Origin: Calidithermus roseus
Lineage (GTDB): Bacteria; Deinococcota; Deinococci; Deinococcales; Thermaceae
Length of the DNA: 64,000 bases
Direction: 5' to 3'
NCBI RefSeq assembly: GCF_003574095.1
Contig: NZ_QWLA01000006.1
Location: forward strand, 1-64,000
Below the pieces are notes generated by a model that was not told the origin of the DNA, did not search any database, and saw only the letters and a program-made list of their open reading frames with translations. Of the stretch, positions 26,697 to 33,267 are shown in pieces. A program made the position numbers and the translations under genes. How positions within the stretch are numbered: the stretch's first letter is position 1; the number at the start of each line of letters is the position of its first letter.

Positions 26697-26730
26697 AGGG
26701 CTCCTCCAAGCTCGAGGTGGGAGGTTGACC

Positions 26731-27177
26731 ATGCACCGATCCTGGATCTGGATTCTGATCATCATCCTCGCTGCTTGCGGTGGGGGAGGCTATAACGCCA
26801 GTGGTACCTGGCAGGGCATCGCCACCAATCAGAGCTACCCCTACGACAGTCTGGCCGTGCGGTTTTATCTGAGCGACCAGAACGGTAGCCTGAGCGGGTC
26901 CCATTACGCTTACCTCGACGGCTCGTGGAGGTACATCGGAGCGATTCGGGGCTCTCGCTCGGGGCAGTTGGCTGCTTGGCGATTGGACGCTTCCGGGGGC
27001 TATATCGAGGTCAGCGGCACCTTCAGCGGCGATCATTTCAATGGCACCTACCGCATCACCGTCTACGGTTCGGGCAGCCTCACCGCCAGCCTGAGTCTGA
27101 CCCGCGGCGGCGCCCAGAGCCTGACCCAGCCGCTTGAGGCCGGAGCCCTGGCTCGCCTCTTGGAGGGGTTGCAGTGA
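26731..27177 (+). CDS. Small lipoprotein at the head of the cas effector operon
   Basis: This 148-residue protein starts at ATG 26731. The hydrophobic leader MHRSWIWILIIILAAC ends in a lipobox Cys at about residue 16, followed by GGGG and a Thr/Ser/Gly/Tyr-rich beta-type domain with GTWQGIATNQ and GTFSGDHFNGTYRIT, a pattern seen in small beta-barrel lipoproteins. No known family is recognised. It overlaps the next gene as GTGA, so the two are translationally coupled. An exported protein is unexpected in a cas operon. Confidence 0.75.
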   Translation: MHRSWIWILIIILAACGGGGYNASGTWQGIATNQSYPYDSLAVRFYLSDQNGSLSGSHYAYLDGSWRYIGAIRGSRSGQLAAWRLDASGGYIEVSGTFSGDHFNGTYRITVYGSGSLTASLSLTRGGAQSLTQPLEAGALARLLEGLQ

Positions 27178-27998
27178 TCCTTTACCCCACCCTCGAGGCC
27201 GACCTCACCTGCCCCAGCCGCTACGTGCGCGCCAGGTTGCGCAAAGAACCCACCCTCGCGCCCTTCGCCAGCACGGTGCTGGGCAAGGAGGTCCACGAGC
27301 GCATTGCCTCGAGCCTGCGCCAGGGGGTTGTGGTGAGCCAGGCGGACGATCCCCTTCGAGATGTCACCGGGGGCGGCGGAAGGCCCGTACACCGAAAAAC
27401 CTTCCAGTTACCCCGGAGGGTGATGCTCAGCGAAGGCGAGAAGCTAGATAGCCTCCTGGACCGGGCTCAGAAGGGCCTCGCCCGCTTCGAGGCCGATTAC
27501 CGGCCCGGCCTCCAGGGTGAGGCGCACCGGGTGGAGGAGTTCCTGGCCTGGAACCTGGAGCTCGAGGGGGAGCTGGTGCGCTTCATGGGCAAGCTGGACC
27601 TGCTCCTGAGCCAAGGGGAAGACCAGGAGGTCTGGGACTGGAAGACGGGAAACCCCAAAAACAGCCGGGAGCAGCTGCGCCTCTACCTGTTTCTGGTCTA
27701 CGGAGCCACCGGGAACCCTCCCCGGCTGGCCCGTGCCGTGGGCCTGGAGAGCGGGGAGGAGGTGGTGGAGGTCTGGTCAGAAGAGGTCATCCCCTGGGGC
27801 TACGCCTGGCTGCAGCGGATGCGGAAGAGCCTGAGCGCCGCCCTGACCAACCCCAGGGCGCTCAACCCAGGCCCGGTCTGCCGCTACTGCCCCTATGCCC
27901 ATGCCTGCCCTGCCTCAGCAGCTCCCAGGCGTTACCTGCTGGACACTCGCACTGGCGAGGTGACAGAGGTGGCAGTAGAGAGCCTCGCTAGTGAGTAA
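27174..27998 (+). CDS. Second Cas4-like PD-(D/E)XK nuclease
   Basis: This 274-residue protein starts at GTG 27174. It has Cys13, Cys236, Cys239 and Cys245 in the Cas4/AddB Fe-S arrangement. Nuclease residues fit Asp142 in GKLDLLL and Asp155-x-Lys157 in VWDWKTG, with a Gln in the following helix (EQLRLYLFL). It is larger than the Cas4 encoded at 26043. It may be a Cas4 paralogue that handles the second prespacer end, or a RecB-like accessory nuclease. It is coupled to the lipoprotein gene and 14 nt from the WYL gene. Confidence 0.82.
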   Translation: MILYPTLEADLTCPSRYVRARLRKEPTLAPFASTVLGKEVHERIASSLRQGVVVSQADDPLRDVTGGGGRPVHRKTFQLPRRVMLSEGEKLDSLLDRAQKGLARFEADYRPGLQGEAHRVEEFLAWNLELEGELVRFMGKLDLLLSQGEDQEVWDWKTGNPKNSREQLRLYLFLVYGATGNPPRLARAVGLESGEEVVEVWSEEVIPWGYAWLQRMRKSLSAALTNPRALNPGPVCRYCPYAHACPASAAPRRYLLDTRTGEVTEVAVESLASE

Positions 27999-28012
27999 GC
28001 TGATTCTGAATC

Positions 28013-28981
28013 ATGGAAAGCCGGGTAGCCGATTTCATCCAACTTTTGCTGGGGCACCCCAGGGGGCTTTCAGTTCAACAGATTGCCACCCGGCTCGGGG
28101 TAGCCCGGCAAAGCGTCTACCGTCTGCGGGAAAAGGCCCAGGCCTTGGGTGTCTGGGCTCGCACCCATGAGGATGACCCGGAGGTCCCGACAGGTTGGAT
28201 GCGCCTCGAGGACCCCAAGAGGGTGGAGATGACCTTCCGCCTCACCCAGGAGGAGGCGGAAGCCCTAAAGGCCGCAGTGGCGCGGGTGGAGAGCCTCACC
28301 CCCCTGGCCCGGCAGGCCCTACAGCGCTTGGGTCGGGGAGAGTTCTCCCGTGTCCAGAAGGAGGAGCCCGTGTTTTACACCCCGCTGGCCGACGAGTACC
28401 CCGAGGGGCTTTTCGAGCGGGTGACGCGGGCCATAAGGGAACGGCGGGTGTGCGAGGTGACCTACAAGAACGCCAGAGGCCAGGTCAGGACCTACCGCTT
28501 TGATCCCTACGCCCTCATCGCCCGCGACCCCCACCTCTACCTGGTGGGCGCTAACCACAACAGCCGCAAGGCTGGCCACGACCCCATCAAGGACCTTAGA
28601 TTGGACCAGGTGCAGGACCTCAAGCTTACCCGCGAGCGCTTCCCCAAGCCTGCCTTCGACGTGCGGGCTTACGTTCAGGGCCGCTTCCGAGCTTTCGGTG
28701 GCGAGGGTAAGCCGGTGTGTGTCCGGGTGCGCTTCTCTCCCGAGAAGGCCGGCTTTATCCGCCGCACCCGCCGCCACCCCACCCAGGTGGTGGAAGGTCT
28801 CGAGGACGGCAGCGTGATCTGGCAGGTAGAGGTGCCGCTCTCAGAGGACCTGGTGCATTTCATCGTGGGCTACGGGCCCCATGCCGCTGTGCTGGAGCCG
28901 GAGGAGTTGAAGTTGAAGGTGGTGGAGTGGGCGCGGGGAGCGGTGGAGGCCAATTTGTCGCTGAAGGGGGTGACAAGCTAG
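28013..28981 (+). CDS. HTH-WYL transcriptional regulator
   Basis: This 322-residue protein has an N-terminal HTH (residues 5-45, LSVQQIATRLGVARQSVYRLREKA cut short here), then a WYL domain around residues 130-230 (VCEVTYKNARGQVRTY, PYALIARDPHLYLVGANH). A C-terminal domain follows, with VRVRFSPEKAGFIRRT. WYL proteins sense nucleic acids or nucleotides and often control CRISPR loci; they are frequent beside type I-D systems. It probably acts on the dyads at 26613-26696. Confidence 0.88.
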   Translation: MESRVADFIQLLLGHPRGLSVQQIATRLGVARQSVYRLREKAQALGVWARTHEDDPEVPTGWMRLEDPKRVEMTFRLTQEEAEALKAAVARVESLTPLARQALQRLGRGEFSRVQKEEPVFYTPLADEYPEGLFERVTRAIRERRVCEVTYKNARGQVRTYRFDPYALIARDPHLYLVGANHNSRKAGHDPIKDLRLDQVQDLKLTRERFPKPAFDVRAYVQGRFRAFGGEGKPVCVRVRFSPEKAGFIRRTRRHPTQVVEGLEDGSVIWQVEVPLSEDLVHFIVGYGPHAAVLEPEELKLKVVEWARGAVEANLSLKGVTS

Positions 28982-29000
28982 GGATAGCTTTGGACTTGTG

Positions 29001-29345
29001 ATGGATATGGTTCACAAAATTTCCCTCGCTCTCCTGATCCTGGCTTTCTTTCTATTCCCTTGGGCTGAGGCTAGGATAAGTCGGGGGATAGTGGTCTACC
29101 CAACCCGGCTGGGCTGTGATTACTTCATCGTCAGCACTCCCTCTGGGTACGCCCTCCTCCAACTTTGGTCCCTTACCGTCTACAAGCCGAAAACCGGGGA
29201 TGAAGTCGTGGGGGAGTTTGAGACTTACGGGTTCAGGGAGGTGATTAACCTGACGCAGGAGGTGACCTACCGGGTTTGGGTGGAGGACTATTGGCTGACC
29301 GCGAGCAGGGCGGTAGAGAGGTACTTGAGGAAGTGTCCATTCTAA
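29001..29345 (+). CDS. Small secreted protein of unknown function
   Basis: This is a roughly 114-residue protein from ATG 29001 (GTG 28998 and ATG 29010 are alternatives). It has a signal peptide (KISLALLILAFFLFPWAEA), then a small domain rich in Tyr, Val and Trp with two Cys. I recognise no family. Its last codons contain the AAGGAGG ribosome site of the Cas10d-like gene, so it is translated just before it. It is less G+C rich than its neighbours. Confidence 0.65.
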   Translation: MDMVHKISLALLILAFFLFPWAEARISRGIVVYPTRLGCDYFIVSTPSGYALLQLWSLTVYKPKTGDEVVGEFETYGFREVINLTQEVTYRVWVEDYWLTASRAVERYLRKCPF

Positions 29346-29355
29346 GGAGGACAGG

Positions 29356-31605
29356 GTGGAGCAGGCAATGGATCATACCCTGACCTTGGCTCAAGCCAAG
29401 CGGATCGCGGCCGACGTGCGCTTTAAGGATGCCCCTAGAGCGGCCTTACTTCCTCTTAGGGGCCTTCTTTACGACTCGGACTTCCTAGGCTTTCTGGGGC
29501 GTTTTGCTCCAAAGCTCCTTCGGTACCTGCGCATGAGCCAAGATCCTCCCCAAGACCACAGCCCTAAAGGGCAGGATTGCGTCCTTTACCCCCACCCATT
29601 CCCCGGAGAGGCTCAAATGCGGGCGGCCTACGAGGTAGCCACAGAGGGCTTTCTGGAATACCTCGAGGCCCAAGGCTATTCGGTGGTGGAGCGGGGAGCA
29701 GGCTGGGTGCGGGTTTATCGAAGCTCCAAGGCCCTTCTGAATCTGGAGACAACCTGGCATAGGTATATGGAGGAAGCTTTTGGCTTCGAGGGGCTCTCAC
29801 ACCGCCTCCTGCCCCTGCTGAACTCCGTGCGGCTAGCTGGGCGGGGAATCAGTGCACCGAAAGTTCCCGTAGCCACCCTTGAGGCCCGGGACTTCCTCGC
29901 CGCTTGGTACCTGGCCAACCTCCTTTCGGTCAGGGATCGCTTGGAGTGGCGGGCCCGGGAGATTGCCCGTCTGGAAGCGGAGGTGGAGGGTACCGCTGAA
30001 AGCCGGGAGAAGGCCAAAAAGGCCAGGGATTTGGAGAAGCGGAAGCAGGACCAGGAGAAGGAACGCGGCAAATACGCGGGGGAACTGAAGAAGAAGTGGG
30101 ACGAGCTGGAACAGGAGCGGAAGAAGGTCGCTAAGCAGCGGGCCCCATCGGCAGGCCCGAAAGAGGCCCCGCTCGCCGGTTGGGCCCTGGAGGGCCTGAA
30201 GCTCGGGGCAGATAGCTTGCAGGAGTTCTGGAGGTGGCTGGATCCGGCAAGCCCAAAAGCTCCCCCCGCTATCCGCCAGCTTGCAACCCACCTTCCGCGC
30301 TTTGGCCTCAACGCTAGGCAGCAGCTCAACACCGCGGTCGGCAACAAATTCACCAAGATCCTCGAGGAACTCCTGCGCCTCCTGAGCCTTAAGACCCCCG
30401 AGGTGAAGGTGCCGCCTTTGATGGCGGAAAGTCCCTTCGCCTTTGGGCAAAGAGGAGCCGGTGACAAGGCTGAGGCTTGCTACAGTTGCGGAAAGCCCTT
30501 AAGCGGAGGAAAACTCAAGGCGAGCAAGCTGGTCTTTTCCTCCCCCAGCCAGCGCCTGCAAAGTGGTACCGGCCAGGAGGAACCTTGGGTTTGCCCCACT
30601 TGCGCCGCGCTTGCCCTCCTCTCGCCCATCAAGCCCGGAGAGGGGAGCGTGTTGGTGCGCGTGGGCACCTATGGGGCCCCGGAGTCGGCCAAGCACTTCG
30701 CCCGACTGCTCACCACGGGAACGCTCCACGTGGCTGCAGGGCGGTACCTCCAGCTCAATAGCCCCTCCGTAGGGGGTAAACCTCTTACACAAGCCTTTGG
30801 TCGCGTAGTCTACGCCCTCCAGGCCTTAGGCCAGGAGGTGAACCCACGGGTCCTCGAGCGCTTTTCCTTCTACCTCCTGGAGGGCATGCAGGAGATTTCC
30901 CTTCCCAAGAGGGCGCTTTGGCTCTCCCACGTGCTACAAAAAGCTTTTGGCTCACGACCCGATGAGAGGGGTGAGGTAAACCGCGAGCTGGGAGAGGCCC
31001 TACGTTACGCCCTCGCCGATCTTCCCTGGCACGCCATTTACACCCTGGCCCGGCGCTATGGCCGGGTGGCCGACCGGTTTGCCCTAGAAGAGGGATTAAG
31101 GCGATACACAACCCTTTTGGAGCAAAACACGAAAGAGGTGAGGATGAACGAGAACGCGGATTTGCCTCAGCGCTTCAGGGACGTGGCCGGCCTTACTGGG
31201 CTCCTCTACGCCTGGGTGAGTTACGTAGAGACCCAAGTGGGCCGGGGTACGCAGGAGGCCAAGCGGGCGGTGGTCAAGCTCTTGGACAACCTGGAAAGCC
31301 CTGGGGGCTTCCTCTACGTGGCCGCCTACGACCTGGACAGCACCCAGGCTCGGCTCTACGAGGGCGGCGGGTCCTTCTTTTACCAAGAGGCCAAGCGGCT
31401 CCTTCAGGAGGCCAGAGCGGAGGTGAAGGAGACGGAGGACAACTCCGGGCGCTACCTCCCGGTTGCTCAAGACGACCTCCACCGGGTCTACACCCACCTG
31501 GCAGAGCGCTACCAGGACAAGCGGTGGGAGGGCTTCGTCTACGAGGTGCGCCTGAGCTTGGCCTCGAGGTTCCCACAGTACATCCGTATGCAAAAGGAGG
31601 GTTAG
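29356..31605 (+). CDS. cas10d: Cas10d/Csc3-like large subunit without HD domain
   Basis: This 749-residue protein starts at GTG 29356, 5 nt after AAGGAGG. Features in order: an N-terminal region without an HD motif, a charged coiled coil at residues 195-262, a zinc knuckle CYSC (375, 378)...CPTC (413, 416), and a helical C-terminal part. By position before csc2-csc1-cas3-cas6 and by the treble-clef cysteines it is the type I-D large subunit. Canonical Cas10d carries an HD nuclease at its N-terminus; this one does not. A Cas8-type subunit is the alternative. Confidence 0.72.
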   Translation: MEQAMDHTLTLAQAKRIAADVRFKDAPRAALLPLRGLLYDSDFLGFLGRFAPKLLRYLRMSQDPPQDHSPKGQDCVLYPHPFPGEAQMRAAYEVATEGFLEYLEAQGYSVVERGAGWVRVYRSSKALLNLETTWHRYMEEAFGFEGLSHRLLPLLNSVRLAGRGISAPKVPVATLEARDFLAAWYLANLLSVRDRLEWRAREIARLEAEVEGTAESREKAKKARDLEKRKQDQEKERGKYAGELKKKWDELEQERKKVAKQRAPSAGPKEAPLAGWALEGLKLGADSLQEFWRWLDPASPKAPPAIRQLATHLPRFGLNARQQLNTAVGNKFTKILEELLRLLSLKTPEVKVPPLMAESPFAFGQRGAGDKAEACYSCGKPLSGGKLKASKLVFSSPSQRLQSGTGQEEPWVCPTCAALALLSPIKPGEGSVLVRVGTYGAPESAKHFARLLTTGTLHVAAGRYLQLNSPSVGGKPLTQAFGRVVYALQALGQEVNPRVLERFSFYLLEGMQEISLPKRALWLSHVLQKAFGSRPDERGEVNRELGEALRYALADLPWHAIYTLARRYGRVADRFALEEGLRRYTTLLEQNTKEVRMNENADLPQRFRDVAGLTGLLYAWVSYVETQVGRGTQEAKRAVVKLLDNLESPGGFLYVAAYDLDSTQARLYEGGGSFFYQEAKRLLQEARAEVKETEDNSGRYLPVAQDDLHRVYTHLAERYQDKRWEGFVYEVRLSLASRFPQYIRMQKEG
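31144..31605 (+). CDS. Possible Cas11d small subunit from an internal start
   Basis: Inside the Cas10d-like gene, ATG 31144 (codon 597, MNENADLPQRF) is directly preceded by GAGGTGAGG. It would give a 153-residue helical protein identical to the C-terminus. Type I-D and some other type I systems are known to make Cas11 this way. Spacing from AGGTG to ATG is short (3 nt), so this is an inference. Confidence 0.5.
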   Translation: MNENADLPQRFRDVAGLTGLLYAWVSYVETQVGRGTQEAKRAVVKLLDNLESPGGFLYVAAYDLDSTQARLYEGGGSFFYQEAKRLLQEARAEVKETEDNSGRYLPVAQDDLHRVYTHLAERYQDKRWEGFVYEVRLSLASRFPQYIRMQKEG

Positions 31606-31606
31606 C

Positions 31607-32494
31607 ATGGCGAGCGGACTCAAACCGCAGAACGGGACCCTTTACCACTGGGACATCTACGCCCTTTTCTATGCACCTCAGGAGGTCTACTTCGGGCACG
31701 AGACCCAGGTGAACCTGAACCTCATCGAGACCGTGAACCTGCCCGACGGGACCGAGCGGGTCTACCTCTCCCCCACCAAGCGCCGGGGGGTGGAGCGGCG
31801 GGCGCTCCTCTACGCCTCCGCGCAGAAGAACGGGCAAAGCCTTTTCCTCACCGACCTCCTGGACTGCGGGATTCCCAATACCTGCGGCCGCGAGGTCTGC
31901 CCTATCTGCCGGGTCTACGGGGCCTTGGTCACTGAGAAGCGTGGGGATATTGAGCGTACCACCTTCATCGGCCGCCTAACCCATGGGGGTGGGGTGGCGG
32001 TACCGCCCCTGGAGCCTCTGGAGAAGCAACGGGCCATGCATCCTTCGGACCTAAGGCGGGAGGCGGGTGAGGAGCCCCAGCCCTTCAAGCGCCAGTATGG
32101 GGCCCCAGGCTTGCTTTTCCCCGTGTATAACCACGTGCTTTCGGCCACGGAGGCAGAGTTCCGGGCGGCGGCCTACGCCTTCTTGGAAAGCCTCCACAGG
32201 CTTGGGGCGGGGAACCCCAAGGGGCTGGATCTCTTCGAGGACGAGGACTTCGGCCCCTACCTGGTCCTAGACCGGTACCGGGCCCCTCTGGGCCGACGGG
32301 TGATCCTGCCGCCTACGTTAAAGGAGCCCCAGCAGGCTCTCGAGGAGTTTAGGCGACGGGCTGGGGACACGCCAAATGAATCCGGAGAGGGCCCTTTGTT
32401 TGAGCGCCGTAAGGGGAAGGCCGCTCTCGAGGAGCTCCGGCGCCTGGCACGGGCGTTTGTGGAGGAAGACCTTCCGGCCTTAGCCCAGGGGTGA
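31607..32494 (+). CDS. csc2: Type I-D Cas7 backbone protein Csc2
   Basis: This 295-residue protein has an N-terminal RNA-fold strand pattern, basic residues PTKRRGVERR, and a four-Cys zinc region (Cys87, Cys93, Cys98, Cys101) ending CPICRVYG, the same place as CPDCIIYG in cyanobacterial Csc2. A glycine-rich loop GRLTHGGGVAV follows. Csc2 forms the helical filament along the crRNA. The start is 1 nt after the Cas10d stop. Confidence 0.88.
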   Translation: MASGLKPQNGTLYHWDIYALFYAPQEVYFGHETQVNLNLIETVNLPDGTERVYLSPTKRRGVERRALLYASAQKNGQSLFLTDLLDCGIPNTCGREVCPICRVYGALVTEKRGDIERTTFIGRLTHGGGVAVPPLEPLEKQRAMHPSDLRREAGEEPQPFKRQYGAPGLLFPVYNHVLSATEAEFRAAAYAFLESLHRLGAGNPKGLDLFEDEDFGPYLVLDRYRAPLGRRVILPPTLKEPQQALEEFRRRAGDTPNESGEGPLFERRKGKAALEELRRLARAFVEEDLPALAQG

Positions 32495-32496
32495 CG

Positions 32497-33267
32497 ATGT
32501 ACGCCTCGGCCCTCTGGATCCGGCCTACCTCGGCCCTCACCTTCCGGGTGCTCCCTGGGTCCATCCTAGACATCGCCACCTACCCTTTTATCCCTCCTAC
32601 GGCCCTTTCGGGCTGGCTCCGGCGACTCTTTTGGGCCCGGGTGGGCCATCTTCCCCCTGACCTCAAGGAGGGAAACACCCCCCGCTTTTACGTCCTCCCC
32701 CGCCGCTACGTTCCGCTAGGGGCCTATCCTGTGGGGGAGTGGCGGGTTCATCGCACCTACCGGCACGGCCCCCGGACCTTCGGCCACGGCGAGTTCTCCC
32801 GCCTGCGCCGCGAGGGGAAGGCCCCTAAGGGGGGTGACCTGCAGCTCCACACCTGGGAGTACCTCTTTGCCGAGGTGTTCCTGGGGGTGCTCCTGGCCAA
32901 GCGCAGGGAGGACCTCGAGGTCCTGAAGCCCCTCGCAAACCATGGGGGAAAGTTGGGCAAGGAGGGCTTCGCCTATCTCGAGGCCATTGGGGAGCCGATG
33001 GAGGTACACCCGCAGGAGGCCGAGTCCACGCCCTTCACCCCGATGCGGGCCGAGAGTTGGACCGGGCCTGTTCAAGGGGCTTACCCCCTCTACCGCTTCC
33101 GCTTTAAGGAAGAGGCCGACCCCGAGCCAGAAAGCCCACACCCAAGTCCCGTGGCGGGGTACGAGGGGACCTACTTCGTCCTCCCTAAAGGATCGGGCCG
33201 AACTTGGGGGTTCTTCCTGGAGGAACGGTTTTTTGCCTGGAATTTGGTGGAGTACTTCTATGAATGA
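32497..33267 (+). CDS. csc1: Type I-D Cas5 protein Csc1
   Basis: This 256-residue protein starts at ATG 32497 (GTG 32491, overlapping the csc2 stop as GTGA, is the alternative). The Cas5-type start YASALWIRPTSALTFRVL and IPPTALSGWLRRL are present, with further blocks HRTYRHGPRTFGHGEF and GTYFVLPKGSGRTWGFF. Cas5 caps the 5' handle of the crRNA in Cascade. Assignment to Csc1 rests on the operon order after csc2; overall similarity to cyanobacterial Csc1 is modest by eye. Confidence 0.78.
   Translation: MYASALWIRPTSALTFRVLPGSILDIATYPFIPPTALSGWLRRLFWARVGHLPPDLKEGNTPRFYVLPRRYVPLGAYPVGEWRVHRTYRHGPRTFGHGEFSRLRREGKAPKGGDLQLHTWEYLFAEVFLGVLLAKRREDLEVLKPLANHGGKLGKEGFAYLEAIGEPMEVHPQEAESTPFTPMRAESWTGPVQGAYPLYRFRFKEEADPEPESPHPSPVAGYEGTYFVLPKGSGRTWGFFLEERFFAWNLVEYFYE

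Noticed and set aside
29356-31605. Type III Cas10 with cyclase activity
   Set aside because: No GGDD motif is visible, no csm/cmr genes are present, and Csc2-type Cas7 with Cas3 points to type I-D.
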